From: Marinobacterium zhoushanense
GTDB lineage: Bacteria > Pseudomonadota > Gammaproteobacteria > Pseudomonadales > Balneatricaceae
Assembly: GCF_014641945.1 (NCBI RefSeq)
Contig: NZ_BMIJ01000002.1
Span: 248,001-312,000 of the forward strand
Length of the DNA: 64,000 nucleotides
Direction: 5' to 3'
Under the pieces are notes generated by a model, which searched no databases, was not told where the DNA came from, and saw nothing but the letters and a program-made list of their open reading frames with translations. The stretch's first letter is position 1. Every line of letters starts with the position of its first letter. Positions 48,151 through 57,432 of the stretch are shown here, in pieces. A program made the translations under genes and the position numbers.

Positions 48151-49158
48151 TCACAGCAGGTTCCTGCGGCGGGTATCGCTGGGCTTTTCGCCGAATGTTT
48201 TCTGGTAATCCCGGCTGAACCGCCCCATGTGGGTGAACCCCCAGCTCAACGCCGCGTCGGTTACCGATACACGCCCATCCTGCTGCTCAAGCGCCGCTTT
48301 GACTTTCTTAAGACGTATCTGGCGCAGATGCTCCATGGGGCTGGTCTGGCGGAAGTCATGAAAGCCCGCATACAGGGTACGAATACTGACTCCGGCAAGC
48401 TCGGCAAGCTGCCCCGGCGTCAGCGCCTCTGAGGCGTGCTCCTCGATATACTCCTCCACCCGCTTGACGTATCGAGGCGCCAGTGTGTGTCCGGGCTGAT
48501 TCATAGCATCGGTATAACTGTGGGTTTGAATGGCAAGCAGCGTATTGATAACCAGCTGCTCCAGCTGATGGCGAATCAGCACCTGATCGGTGGCAGAGGG
48601 GCACTCCTCCAGCAATTGCGTGAGGTAGAGCATCATGTTGCTCCAGATGGGATTGCTGCGCCAGGAAAGCTCGGACTTGAAGCTCAGCGGCGCACCCAAG
48701 GGCCGGCCCAGCTGCTGGCCGCAGGCGCGCTCCACCGCGTCACGCTCGATCCTGAACATCAACATGTCGCAGTCGCCACTCCACCACATGCTCAGTGGGT
48801 CGGTGGGATTGAGCACCGATGCCAGGTTCGCATCAAGGGCGATATGGTTCTCGCCGCTGAAGATGTCGGCCCGGCCACACACCGGCATCTGAATCAGATA
48901 GAACTGCTCCAGATGCTTTGGGTCTATCCGCACATTCGCGCCGTACTTGAGCCGGTTGAACTTCACCTGCCCCAGCGAGAGTGAGTGCATGCGCGCATCG
49001 AGACCGTTATCGGCATCCATATCCAGGCGATGCGGTTTGTACGCGGCGGCCACCTCCTCTCTCACCTCATCAAGGGAGACAGAGTGAAACAGCAACCGAT
49101 TTGTGTCGTTCTTCAAAGCTTTCTGTATACAGGGAGACAGAGCCTTGCCTGATAACAT
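48151..49158 (-). CDS. AraC family transcriptional regulator (paralogue of IifR)
   Basis: A 335-residue AraC/XylS regulator with an N-terminal AraC-binding-like cupin region (about 60-200) and the two-helix-turn-helix DNA-binding domain at the C-terminus (TPGQLAELAGVSIRTLYAGF and VSVTDAALSWGFTHMGRFSR). The C-terminal 110 residues are strongly similar to the regulator at 56392-57402, so the two are paralogues of the group that controls aromatic degradation genes. It points leftward, between the cyclic-nucleotide-binding protein and the divergent chemoreceptor. Targets are not evident. Confidence 0.92.
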   Translation of the reverse strand: MLSGKALSPCIQKALKNDTNRLLFHSVSLDEVREEVAAAYKPHRLDMDADNGLDARMHSLSLGQVKFNRLKYGANVRIDPKHLEQFYLIQMPVCGRADIFSGENHIALDANLASVLNPTDPLSMWWSGDCDMLMFRIERDAVERACGQQLGRPLGAPLSFKSELSWRSNPIWSNMMLYLTQLLEECPSATDQVLIRHQLEQLVINTLLAIQTHSYTDAMNQPGHTLAPRYVKRVEEYIEEHASEALTPGQLAELAGVSIRTLYAGFHDFRQTSPMEHLRQIRLKKVKAALEQQDGRVSVTDAALSWGFTHMGRFSRDYQKTFGEKPSDTRRRNLL

Positions 49159-49387
49159 ACAGACCTCCCGTTTTTTTATTGCGCTGGATCAACTTATAGG
49201 TACGAGGGGCTTGAAATATTTTTGATTCAGTATACCGGTCTGCAATGAAGTTTTGAGTGCTTTACACCACATTCCAGCACTATCCGGATACGCACCGCAC
49301 TAACCGGATAGTGGTACTGAAAGCCGCCTCGTTACTCTCGAACATCGACGCTCCTCCCCCTCCCAATTCACTTCGAGAGACACACCC

Positions 49388-51166
49388 ATGACCACTCAAC
49401 CCAGAGTACTGCGCACGCCAGCTCGCCGGTCGCTCTACGCCAGGATCGGCTCCATCATCGCCCTTCTGCTTTTGCCATTCCTGGTGCTGCTGGCCAGCAC
49501 CCTGCAGCTGAACCAGCAGCTTGCCGACCTGCCGCCGGACAGCGCCGGGACGCCTGCATCTCTGATGCCGCAACTGCAGTTTTGGAGTGCAGCGGCCGCT
49601 CTGATCGCGCTGATCAGTTCCAGTGCCGCCGCCCTGCTGCTCTGGCGCTTTCTGGTCACACCGGTGACACGCTTGAGACTCGGCTTCGATGAGATCCGTA
49701 AACGCGAAGGCGATATCTCCTTTACCCTGCCGCCGAGCTCCCATGCTGAACTTTCGCAGATCAGCCATGCCTACAACGAGTTTTCCACCAGTCTGAAACA
49801 GATGATCGCCAATGCCCGCCAACGCAGCGTTCATGTATCGATCTGCTCGGCGCAGATGCAGAAAAGCATCACCCGCGTCAATCAGGCCGCTGAACAGCAG
49901 GTGGAAACGGCACAACTGGTATTCCAGTCGAGCCAAGAGTCCACCGACGCGATCAGTGATATCTCACGCCATACCCAGAGCATTGCTGCTCGCAACGAGC
50001 ACAATCTGCAGGAGGTGCATCAATCCAACGAGGAGATCCAACGCATCCGCGAGCAGGTGGCCGCGATCGAGGCGCAGGTACGCGAGTTTCAGGGCATGGT
50101 GCAGCAGCTGGAGCACAACTCGGATAGCATCGTCGACGTGCTGTCGATGGTGCAGGGCTTCTCCCAGCAGACCAATCTGCTGGCCCTGAACGCCTCAATC
50201 GAAGCGGCCCGCGCCGGAGAAGCCGGCCGCGGTTTTGCCGTGGTGGCCGATGAGGTTCGGGCGCTGTCACTGAAGGTCAGCGATGCGACCCAGGAGATCG
50301 ACAGCAATATCTCCACGATGACAACGCTGGTGGGCAGCACGCGCAGCGCCTCTGAACGCATTCTGCACCATGTCAGCGAAACCGATGGTTTTATCGCCCG
50401 CACCCGCGACAAGTTCTCGCTGATGCTGAAGGATTTCGAGGTGCTCAATGGCCAGCTGACCGAGATCAGTGCCGCCATTGAGGAACTCTCCTGCACCAAC
50501 AGCGCGACACACGACAACATCAGCTCGATCACCGAACTCTCCGACAGCATCCGCGACGAGGTACAGATCTCGGCGGAACATGCGCAGGCGCTGGAAAGTG
50601 CCACTGAGGAGATGCAGGAACTGTTGTCGCGGTTCCAGATCGGCTATGGCGGCTTCGAAGAGATTCTCGGTGCCGCCCGGAAGTGGGCACGTGAAACCGA
50701 GCAGGCGCTGAACGAACTGGCACGGGGCGGGCAGAACCTGTTCGATACCGACTATCGCCGCGACAACCCGAGTCAGGAACCGGCCAAGTTCAGTACCGGC
50801 TACCTCAGCGCCTGCAAAAGCCGCATTCAACCGCTGTTTGACAAGATAGAGCGTGAGCATCCGGACTGGCTGATCACCGCCTTCGACCTGAACGGCTACA
50901 TGCCGGTCACCAACAGCAAGATATCCCGACCCTTGACCGGCGATCCTGAAGTCGACACGGCTAATAGCCGCCACCAGCGGATCTACGCGGCCAACCGCGC
51001 CGAACAGCGCCGTGCGGCCAACACCGCCCCCTTCCTGCTGCTCACCTTCGTGCGCGATACCGGCGAGATCATGAACTCCATCTCCATCCCGCTGCATGTC
51101 AAGGGGCGTCACTGGGGGAACTTCTGCGTCGCCTTCAAGCCGGAGAAACTGCTTGAGCTCAAGTGA
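49388..51166 (+). CDS. Methyl-accepting chemotaxis protein with C-terminal ligand-sensor-like domain
   Basis: A 592-residue chemoreceptor. Two transmembrane helices (about 20-38 and 57-78) flank an unusually short periplasmic segment of about 18 residues, followed by a HAMP-like stretch and the signalling coiled coil, whose tip contains [20 protein letters not shown] (CheW/CheA contact). After the signalling domain, about residues 475-592 form an extra domain with [19 protein letters not shown] and [16 protein letters not shown], a module found at the C-terminus of other MCPs. With so small a periplasmic part, sensing is probably cytoplasmic or at the membrane. The neighbouring genes suggest aromatic or indole-related stimuli. 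Confidence 0.92.
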   Translation: MTTQPRVLRTPARRSLYARIGSIIALLLLPFLVLLASTLQLNQQLADLPPDSAGTPASLMPQLQFWSAAAALIALISSSAAALLLWRFLVTPVTRLRLGFDEIRKREGDISFTLPPSSHAELSQISHAYNEFSTSLKQMIANARQRSVHVSICSAQMQKSITRVNQAAEQQVETAQLVFQSSQESTDAISDISRHTQSIAARNEHNLQEVHQSNEEIQRIREQVAAIEAQVREFQGMVQQLEHNSDSIVDVLSMVQGFSQQTNLLALNASIEAARAGEAGRGFAVVADEVRALSLKVSDATQEIDSNISTMTTLVGSTRSASERILHHVSETDGFIARTRDKFSLMLKDFEVLNGQLTEISAAIEELSCTNSATHDNISSITELSDSIRDEVQISAEHAQALESATEEMQELLSRFQIGYGGFEEILGAARKWARETEQALNELARGGQNLFDTDYRRDNPSQEPAKFSTGYLSACKSRIQPLFDKIEREHPDWLITAFDLNGYMPVTNSKISRPLTGDPEVDTANSRHQRIYAANRAEQRRAANTAPFLLLTFVRDTGEIMNSISIPLHVKGRHWGNFCVAFKPEKLLELK

Positions 51167-51177
51167 CATAGTCCTAG

Positions 51178-51199
51178 AGCGGGGCCTGAGTGCCCCGCT
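51178..51199 (+). terminator. Stem-loop after the chemoreceptor gene
   Basis: AGCGGGGC (51178-51185) pairs with GCCCCGCT (51192-51199) around CTGAGT. Only two T follow. It starts 12 bases after the stop codon, so it is a likely though imperfect terminator. Confidence 0.6.
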
Positions 51200-51299
51200 T
51201 ACCCTATCGCAACGTTAGGCTTAAGGGGTCAACCAGAGAGGGTGTGTGAAAGCGGTTGGGGAATATCGGGGGGCAGGCAGAAAAGGTAACGGGAAGATA

Positions 51300-51326
51300 G
51301 AAAAAGACCGGCCATGGTGGCCGGTC
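51300..51326 (-). terminator. Intrinsic terminator of the indole operon
   Basis: On the minus strand GACCGGCCA-CCA-TGGCCGGTC (forward 51306-51326) is followed by TTTTTC (forward 51300-51305). It lies just after the stop of the SphA/MetA-like gene, so it ends the leftward iif-type operon. Confidence 0.92.
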
Positions 51327-51337
51327 AAGATCGGCTA

Positions 51338-52231
51338 TCAGAAGGGGATGATAGTCTTGATCCAGAGCGCATCGCCCTCCGGACGGTTTTCCACGGCAAA
51401 CTCTTTCTGGTACTTCACGGAGAGGAAGAACCCTTTTCCGTTGTCGTACTTGATGCTCGGTCCAAAGGCAAACGCCTGCCCCTTGTTGCCGATATCCACG
51501 CCGTTCACTTCATCGCCGGTCACCTGCTTGTAGCCGTAACCGCCCACACCGACGGTCCAGTTCGGGCTGACACCCCAACCAACGGCGTAATCGAAGTGGA
51601 ACTCCTGACCCGACTTGTAGTTAGTGTCATCGTTCTCGAAGTTGTAGTCATACATGAACTTCACATCAGCGTTCAGACCGGTGGGGTTCACCAGAGAGGC
51701 CGCATACACCGCCTGCAGCGCCCAGTAGTTACGCCCGATATTAGCCAGATCGTTCTTGTCGTACTCGCCGGTGGGCACGAACAGGTCGAAGCCCACGGCG
51801 CTGTGCAGGTTCGGGCTGTGGTGATAGGACAGCGCTGCGGTCAGGTCCAGATCCCCCACCCCTTTGTTGCTCTGGCTGAAGCCGTTCACGGATACATCCA
51901 GATCCACCAGCGGCAGCAGCGCGGCGGCGAACAGCTGGCCACCAAGAATCGTCTTGTCGGTCACCCAGACCAGACGCGGCGCCAGCACGTTCGCTTCCAG
52001 ATCGAAGTCGATCGGCAGACTGTCACCCGAACCATCTTTGAACTCATCGGCGCTGTAGTGCTGGGCATAGATCAGCGGGTAAACCCCCGGTGGCGGCAAG
52101 GCCCCCATCAGGTAGTTCTCGGCCCCCATCGGATAGTTGGAACCGCCCCCCTCAGTCGCCAGTACGTTGCTGGAACACAGCATGGCAATCGTTGCGGCAA
52201 GCGTCAGCTTGGTTGGTGTGCAAACTGTCAT
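51338..52231 (-). CDS. SphA/phenol-MetA-like outer-membrane protein
   Basis: A 297-residue protein with a Sec signal peptide (cleavage expected after NVLA) and the MetA-pathway-of-phenol-degradation/SphA domain, recognised by ENYLMGALPPPGVYPLIYA and FVPTGEYDKND. The alternating pattern and the C-terminal Phe point to an outer-membrane beta-barrel. Members are found in operons for degradation of aromatic or hydrophobic compounds. It is the last gene after the flavin reductase, 60 bases apart, so it probably lets indole or a related compound pass the outer membrane. That ligand is inference. Confidence 0.85.
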   Translation of the reverse strand: MTVCTPTKLTLAATIAMLCSSNVLATEGGGSNYPMGAENYLMGALPPPGVYPLIYAQHYSADEFKDGSGDSLPIDFDLEANVLAPRLVWVTDKTILGGQLFAAALLPLVDLDVSVNGFSQSNKGVGDLDLTAALSYHHSPNLHSAVGFDLFVPTGEYDKNDLANIGRNYWALQAVYAASLVNPTGLNADVKFMYDYNFENDDTNYKSGQEFHFDYAVGWGVSPNWTVGVGGYGYKQVTGDEVNGVDIGNKGQAFAFGPSIKYDNGKGFFLSVKYQKEFAVENRPEGDALWIKTIIPF

Positions 52232-52291
52232 CTATTGTTTTCCTTATGTTTTTAGCAGGCAGGCTCCACCACCAGGGCGGAGCCGTCAGAA

Positions 52292-52822
52292 TCACTCGCT
52301 CAGCAAACGGGCGAATGCACCCCGGTAAAACAGCAGCGGCTCACAGGGTTCGGAAGCGATGGCATCGACCCGCCCGACGATCAGCAGGTGATCACCCAAC
52401 TCCTGCGTGAAGGTCACCGTGCACTCGAGATGGCCCTGAGCCCCCTTGAGCAGCGGTACGCCATGCGTATTGGTTTCAAACTCCACATTCTGAAACTTGT
52501 CCGGCACCGGGCGCGCGAACTGCAACGCCAGCTCCTGGTGATGGGCACCCAATATGTTGATCGCAAAGGGGTTGCCCTCTTTGAACAGCGCCACGTTGCT
52601 GGACTTCAGCGCCAGGCTCCACAGAACCAGCGGCGGATCCAGCGACAGGGATGAGAAGGAGTTGGCGGTGATACCCACCGGCTTGTCGTCTAGGCCGGGA
52701 GCCGTTACCACGGTAACACCGGTGGCAAACAGGCCCAGGGTGTTACGCAACTCGCGCGGGTCTATCTCGTTGGCCGGCGTGAACGTATCACGCTCGGCCA
52801 CAGCCAGGTTTGAAGTCGTCAT
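52292..52822 (-). CDS. iifD: Flavin reductase of indole/styrene monooxygenase
   Basis: A 176-residue NADH:FAD/FMN reductase of the StyB/HpaC family. The typical region LRNTLGLFATGVTVVTA is near residue 25, the flavin loop GITANSFSSLSLDPPLVLWSL follows, and NPFAINILGAHHQELALQFA and the closing HLLIVGRV are in place. It would supply reduced flavin to the monooxygenase encoded immediately upstream; the two genes are one base apart (TGATATG). The substrate is inferred from the operon. Confidence 0.9.
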   Translation of the reverse strand: MTTSNLAVAERDTFTPANEIDPRELRNTLGLFATGVTVVTAPGLDDKPVGITANSFSSLSLDPPLVLWSLALKSSNVALFKEGNPFAINILGAHHQELALQFARPVPDKFQNVEFETNTHGVPLLKGAQGHLECTVTFTQELGDHLLIVGRVDAIASEPCEPLLFYRGAFARLLSE

Positions 52823-52823
52823 A

Positions 52824-54065
52824 TCAGGCTCCTGAGGCTATATGGGTCTGAACCACGTCCTGTGTGGCGGCGGCGTCGGTCCACCAGGGCATGAAGCGGG
52901 TGGGATCGTTGAATCCGTTGGCGATACGCGCCGCCAGTGATGGCGACTGCTGGGCCGCGCCAAGCAGCTCAAGGGTGTGCGGTTGCGGCGGCACCAGCAG
53001 GCTGTTGGTCCAATCCACCACACCGTTGGCGTAGGCCCAGTAGGCCTCGAAGGTGGCATTCATCCACTCGTCATCGAACGGCTGGTCGCCCCGCGCCTGA
53101 ATGGCGTCGAGGTAGATCCGGCTGCATTTGGATGCGTTGTTGGAGCCCTGACCGGTGATCGGGTCGTTCACGACCAGCGCATCGGCAATCCCCATGATCT
53201 TGCGACCGGAGGGCAGCGTCGCAACAGGCTTGCGCACTGTCGGCGGGAAACGGCCTGCAATAATGCCGTTGTCGTCGGTCAGCTCGATGCCCTGGCAGCG
53301 CTCCACTTCGGCCGGTGCGAAGTTCTTGACGATCTCCAGACTGCGGGACAGATGCTCCTGCGGGGTTTTGACATCCTGCCAGCAGTCCATCGGGCCACCG
53401 GGTATCCCTTCGAACACCATGATTTCGCACGGGCCGCTGCTGGTCAGCGCCGGGAAACAGAAGTACTCGCCGACACCGGGGATCAGGTTGAACGCCACTC
53501 GGGAGAACGGCTCCATCGGCTTCATGCCGTGCACGTAGGTCAGCGCCAGTGCACGCTGGGGTTTGTCGAAGGTGGAACGCTCGGCGTCACGCTCGAACAG
53601 ACCCACGATGTCGCCCTTGCCCGCGGCCAGCAGTACCAGATCGTAGGCCTTGGCCAGCTCTTCCAGTACATCCACGTCCACATCACGGATCTGAAGATCG
53701 CCGCCGAGACGGACAAACTCGTCCATCCATACCGGCATCTTCACGCGCTGGTCTACCGACTGGGCTGGTTTGTCCAGACGCGCAGCCCACTCGATGAGGT
53801 TGCTGCCGGCGTTGGCAGGGTCCGGCACGCGCAGACCGATCCCCTCTACCGGCGGGCAGTCGTTCTCCCAGAAATTGATCCCCAGGTCGCGCTCGTTCTG
53901 TAGCGCCATGTCGAACATGCACTGGCTGGACATCACCTTGCCGGCCTTGATCTGCTCGCCGGTGCGGTTGGACAGGATGGATACTTCATAGCCCGCCTTG
54001 AGCAGGCCGATACCGGTCTGCAGGCCCGACTGGCCCGCACCGACGATTGCAATTTTGCGTGTCAT
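52824..54065 (-). CDS. iifC: FAD-dependent indole monooxygenase (StyA family)
   Basis: A 413-residue single-component flavin monooxygenase of the styrene/indole type. The FAD motif IAIVGAGQSGLQTGIGLL opens the chain. The next segment VMSSQCMFDMALQNERDLG has the SSQ form seen in indole monooxygenases, where StyA has an NTVAH-type sequence. The second FAD motif ADALVVNDPITGQGSNNASK is present. It would epoxidise indole at C2-C3 with reduced FAD from the reductase. The ATG at 54065 has AGGAG nine bases upstream and gives the usual length of 410-415 residues; a longer reading to 54185 is unlikely. Confidence 0.88.
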   Translation of the reverse strand: MTRKIAIVGAGQSGLQTGIGLLKAGYEVSILSNRTGEQIKAGKVMSSQCMFDMALQNERDLGINFWENDCPPVEGIGLRVPDPANAGSNLIEWAARLDKPAQSVDQRVKMPVWMDEFVRLGGDLQIRDVDVDVLEELAKAYDLVLLAAGKGDIVGLFERDAERSTFDKPQRALALTYVHGMKPMEPFSRVAFNLIPGVGEYFCFPALTSSGPCEIMVFEGIPGGPMDCWQDVKTPQEHLSRSLEIVKNFAPAEVERCQGIELTDDNGIIAGRFPPTVRKPVATLPSGRKIMGIADALVVNDPITGQGSNNASKCSRIYLDAIQARGDQPFDDEWMNATFEAYWAYANGVVDWTNSLLVPPQPHTLELLGAAQQSPSLAARIANGFNDPTRFMPWWTDAAATQDVVQTHIASGA

Positions 54066-54120
54066 GGGATGACTCTCCTGATCTGTTGTTCTTGTAGTGG
54101 CCTTGGGCCTGAATGTTGGG

Positions 54121-54924
54121 TTATTCCGCCAGTTTCGGGATCGCGGGTTCCTGCTGCTCCGGCCCAAGCGCGGAGTAGCCGCCATCGACGGCGTAATCCG
54201 CCCCGGTGACGAAACTCGCCTTCGATGAGCAGAGGAAGGTCACCACCTGCGCGACCTCCTGCGGATCGCCCAGACGGCCCAGCATGTGGAACGGCGCCGC
54301 AACGCGATCCGCCTTTTCACGGTTGCCGCCGCTGACTTCGCCGATCACCCGGGACCAGGTCCAACCCGGTGATACGGAGTTGACGCGGATGCCATCCGGG
54401 GCGAAATCCAGCGCCATGCTGCGGGTCAGGTGCTTCATCGCGGCCTTGCTCGCCGGATAGATCCAGCGACCGGTTTGGGCCGCCTGTGCCGAGATGCTGG
54501 TGAAGTTGACGATCGCCCCTGCCCCGCTGGCCTTCAGCCAGGGGCGCACGTACTTGGCTGCCATTACGGCGCTGACCAAGTTGATATCCAGCGCCTTGAG
54601 CCAGTCGGCGCGGCTCGATTCGACGCCGTCGTCGATATAGCTGCAGGCCAGATTGATCAGGTAGTCGATGCCGCCGAAATGCTCGGCGCTACGGGATACC
54701 GCAGCCTGTAGCTGGTCGTCGTCGGTGATATCGGTTTCGATAAACAGGGCCGAAGCGCCCAGCTCGTCGGCGAGCTTCGCCCCACCGACCGCGTCCAGAT
54801 CCAGGATCGCCACCTTGCCGCCCTCGGCCACAAAGGCTTTGGCGACTTCGGCACCGATCAAAGTCGCACCGCCGGTGATCAGCGCCACGCCGTTGAGGAC
54901 GGCTGAGTTATTCACACTCGTCAT
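54121..54924 (-). CDS. iifB: Short-chain dehydrogenase of the indole pathway
   Basis: A 267-residue SDR. The cofactor motif reads TGGATLIG, with Leu replacing the usual third glycine, and the NNAG strand motif is replaced by NLAC, so the protein belongs to a divergent branch. The catalytic set is complete (TSISAQAAQTGRWIYPASKAA), as are VSPGW and ITGADY-like VTGADYAVDGGYSAL. In characterised indole clusters the SDR oxidises the dihydroxyindoline made from the epoxide. The start has GAGGGG seven bases upstream. The role is inferred from the cluster order. Confidence 0.8.
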   Translation of the reverse strand: MTSVNNSAVLNGVALITGGATLIGAEVAKAFVAEGGKVAILDLDAVGGAKLADELGASALFIETDITDDDQLQAAVSRSAEHFGGIDYLINLACSYIDDGVESSRADWLKALDINLVSAVMAAKYVRPWLKASGAGAIVNFTSISAQAAQTGRWIYPASKAAMKHLTRSMALDFAPDGIRVNSVSPGWTWSRVIGEVSGGNREKADRVAAPFHMLGRLGDPQEVAQVVTFLCSSKASFVTGADYAVDGGYSALGPEQQEPAIPKLAE

Positions 54925-54934
54925 GATTCACCCC

Positions 54935-56170
54935 TCAATCCTTGTTGGCGCTGCTGGCCCAGCTGGCCATCAACTCGTTGGAGGGCAGAGTTTCGTCGAG
55001 CAGCTTGGCCGCCGTTTCGCGCCCGGCCACCGGCAGACCCTTAGGATCCAGTACGCCAAGCTGCACCAGCACCGTGGCCTGATCCCAGTAGATGTGCTCG
55101 TGGTAGAGTTTGTCGCCGCGGAACTTCACCACCGCCACCAGCGGGATCTCCACGTACTTGCCGGTCGGCGCGATACCCGGCACCAGCCAGTCGATCTCGC
55201 GGTCATGGGTAAAACAGAACAGCAGCTCATCGACGATCTGGGTGTCACCGATGGTGCGGGAGATCGGAATCAGCTTGGTATCCGGCGGGTTGGAGTCCAC
55301 GAAGTGGTGCTTGTAGAAGCGGTAGAGATCCTTGTAGCCCACGCCACCGGTCAGGGTTGGAATGTGGTTGACATAGGGCTGTGCCACCATGGTCGCCATG
55401 GTGTCATCCACGTTGCGGGTGGCGAATTCATATTCGCAGTGTTTGTCCCAGAGATAGGACAGGTCGTAGTTCGGGCCGATGGTGCGGCGTAGCGCGGTCA
55501 CGGAGCGCTGATGCGCCATCAGTGCCGAAGGCTTGTGGTAGTGCTCCGACCCTGCGCGAGCAAAGGCGTGATCCGCTTCCGGGTAGAGATAGAGCTCCAT
55601 GTTCTCGCGCCCCTGCAGCGCGGCGAACAGCTGGTCACGCGCCTCGGCCGGGCAGTACTCGTCCAGCTCGGCGAAGTGCAACACCAGCTTGCCCTTGATG
55701 TTATCCGCCTCATCGAGATGGTTTTCCATCCCCATGCCGTAGTAGCCAATGGCGGCATCCACGTCACAGCGGCAGGCGCTCAGGTAGGCCAGACGGCCAC
55801 CGAGGCAGAAGCCCAGCACACCGACGCCAGCGGTAAACTCTTCGAGCCCCTTAAGCGCCTCGATGGTGGCGGCGATATCCTCGATACCCTTGTCCTGATC
55901 GAAGCCCTGATAAAAGCCGAACGCCTTTTTCCAGGATTCGACGTCGTAGTCGAGCTCCACATTGGGCTCCTGACGCCAGAACAGGTCCGGCACCACCACA
56001 ACATAACCCTCTTCCGCGTAGTAATCGGCGACCTGACGCATGGTGTCATTGACGCCAAAAATCTCCTGCAACAGAACCAGACCTGGGCCTTTTCCTGAAG
56101 CCGGGACCGACACATATGCACCGAAATTTCCGCTTCCGTCTTTAGCCGATATTGTTATTGATCTTTTCAT
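54935..56170 (-). CDS. iifA: Dienelactone-hydrolase/NTF2 fusion, cofactor-independent oxygenase candidate
   Basis: A 411-residue fusion of a dienelactone-hydrolase-type alpha/beta hydrolase (residues 1-240) and a SnoaL/NTF2-like domain (about 265-395). The hydrolase triad Cys122 (GFCLGGRLAYL), Asp170 (AELDEYC) and His201 (PEADHAFAR) and Glu36 of LLQEIFGVN are in place, as in DLH. In characterised indole-degradation clusters a protein of this build turns the oxidised indoline into anthranilate without cofactor. I chose the ATG at 56170 (GAGG seven bases upstream); an ATG five codons earlier is possible. It is the first gene of the operon. Confidence 0.78.
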   Translation of the reverse strand: MKRSITISAKDGSGNFGAYVSVPASGKGPGLVLLQEIFGVNDTMRQVADYYAEEGYVVVVPDLFWRQEPNVELDYDVESWKKAFGFYQGFDQDKGIEDIAATIEALKGLEEFTAGVGVLGFCLGGRLAYLSACRCDVDAAIGYYGMGMENHLDEADNIKGKLVLHFAELDEYCPAEARDQLFAALQGRENMELYLYPEADHAFARAGSEHYHKPSALMAHQRSVTALRRTIGPNYDLSYLWDKHCEYEFATRNVDDTMATMVAQPYVNHIPTLTGGVGYKDLYRFYKHHFVDSNPPDTKLIPISRTIGDTQIVDELLFCFTHDREIDWLVPGIAPTGKYVEIPLVAVVKFRGDKLYHEHIYWDQATVLVQLGVLDPKGLPVAGRETAAKLLDETLPSNELMASWASSANKD

Positions 56171-56391
56171 TGCGTGCCTCTGCATAGAATTTATTCAGAA
56201 CCGTCGATTCATACTTGCAAAGGCATTTCAGACTTACGCGCCGGATATGGCAGTCACTATCCACTTAGTGCGAAAATTAAACGCACCGATTAAATAACCG
56301 ATATAAACTTGTTTATGATGGTGTTGGGTTAAATAGCAGCAGAGACTGCTACACATACAATAAAAATGCCCCAACAATTGAGAAGTAGCCG
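56171..56391. promoter_or_regulatory. Divergent control region of iifA and iifR
   Basis: This 221-base gap is AT-rich. It holds a perfect palindrome ATAAACTTGTTTAT at 56303-56316 and an inverted repeat TAGCAG-N6-CTGCTA at 56334-56351. Both are candidate binding sites for the AraC-type regulator encoded to the right. No consensus -35/-10 pair stood out. Confidence 0.5.
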
Positions 56392-57402
56392 ATGTCACGC
56401 AAAGACGCGCCGCCGCCGTTTCTGGCGGGCGTACTGTTGGACCAGCCGGATCTGCTGGTTGTCGATTCAGACGATGCCGATGAGGTAAAAGACAAGGTAG
56501 GTCAATCGTTCAAACCGCATCAGTTCGAGCTGCTCCGCAGCCCGGAGGAGCTGCACTCGCGCCTGCACCAGTTCTCGCTGGGAAAACTCTCGCTGCACCG
56601 GCTCAAATACGGCGGAGAGGTCAGTGTCGACCCGGACAAACTGGAGGATTTTTTTCTCGTACAGATGCCGCTTGCCGGCAGTGCCGAGATCATCTGCGAC
56701 AACGACACCATCCTCACTTCCGCTAAACAAGGCGTCATTATCAGCCCGACGCAGCGGTTGCGCATGCTTTACCATCCGGACTGCGACCAGCTCATGTTGC
56801 GCATTGACCGAACCGAGCTGGACCAGCTCTGCAGCCGCTATCTGGGCCATCCGTTAAAGCAACCGCTGACCTTCAGCAACGCCTTTGACTGGCGCGAACT
56901 GCCCGCCTGGTACCACGCACTTGAGTACATCACCCGGCTTCAGAAAGAAGCACCCGAGAGCCTGAACGAGCGCCTGATACTGCAGCAACTCGAAGAGCTG
57001 CTGATCGCCACGCTACTGAGCCAGCAACCGCACAACTACTCCGACCAGCTTGCTCAGGATGGCCGACGTCTGGCCCCACGCCACGTAAAACGCGTAGAGG
57101 AGTATATCGACGCCCACGCCCATGAAACCCTGACCCCGTCGCAGCTTGCCGAAATCGCAGGGGTGAGCCTGCGCACGCTGTACTCCGGGTTCCATGAATT
57201 TCGCCAGACAGGCCCGATGGAATACCTGCGCAGCGTACGCCTACAGCGTGTCCGGGAAAACCTGCTCGCCCCCGACAACACGCTCTCGGTCACCGAGGCC
57301 GCGATAAAATGGGGGTTCAGTCACATGGGTCGGTTCAGCCAGGCGTATCAGCAGCTCTATGGCGAGAAGCCCAGCGAGACACTGCGCAAGGCGCAGGGGT
57401 AA
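56392..57402 (+). CDS. iifR: AraC family regulator of the indole operon
   Basis: A 336-residue AraC/XylS regulator with an N-terminal AraC-binding-like domain and a C-terminal double helix-turn-helix (TPSQLAEIAGVSLRTLYSGF and LSVTEAAIKWGFSHMGRFS). It is divergent from iifA with shared control DNA, the usual layout for the activator of indole-degradation genes, which responds to indole in characterised clusters. It is a close paralogue of the regulator at 48151-49158. The gene end overlaps a hairpin. Confidence 0.88.
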   Translation: MSRKDAPPPFLAGVLLDQPDLLVVDSDDADEVKDKVGQSFKPHQFELLRSPEELHSRLHQFSLGKLSLHRLKYGGEVSVDPDKLEDFFLVQMPLAGSAEIICDNDTILTSAKQGVIISPTQRLRMLYHPDCDQLMLRIDRTELDQLCSRYLGHPLKQPLTFSNAFDWRELPAWYHALEYITRLQKEAPESLNERLILQQLEELLIATLLSQQPHNYSDQLAQDGRRLAPRHVKRVEEYIDAHAHETLTPSQLAEIAGVSLRTLYSGFHEFRQTGPMEYLRSVRLQRVRENLLAPDNTLSVTEAAIKWGFSHMGRFSQAYQQLYGEKPSETLRKAQG

Positions 57403-57416
57403 GCCCCGCCTTGCGC
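57384..57416. terminator. Hairpin between convergent iifR and dctM genes
   Basis: GCGCAAGGC (57384-57392) pairs with GCCTTGCGC (57408-57416), and inside it GGGG pairs with CCCC around TAAG. The stem overlaps the last codons of iifR. No T run follows in either direction. Confidence 0.55.
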
Positions 57417-57432
57417 GTATTGGAGATAGATA

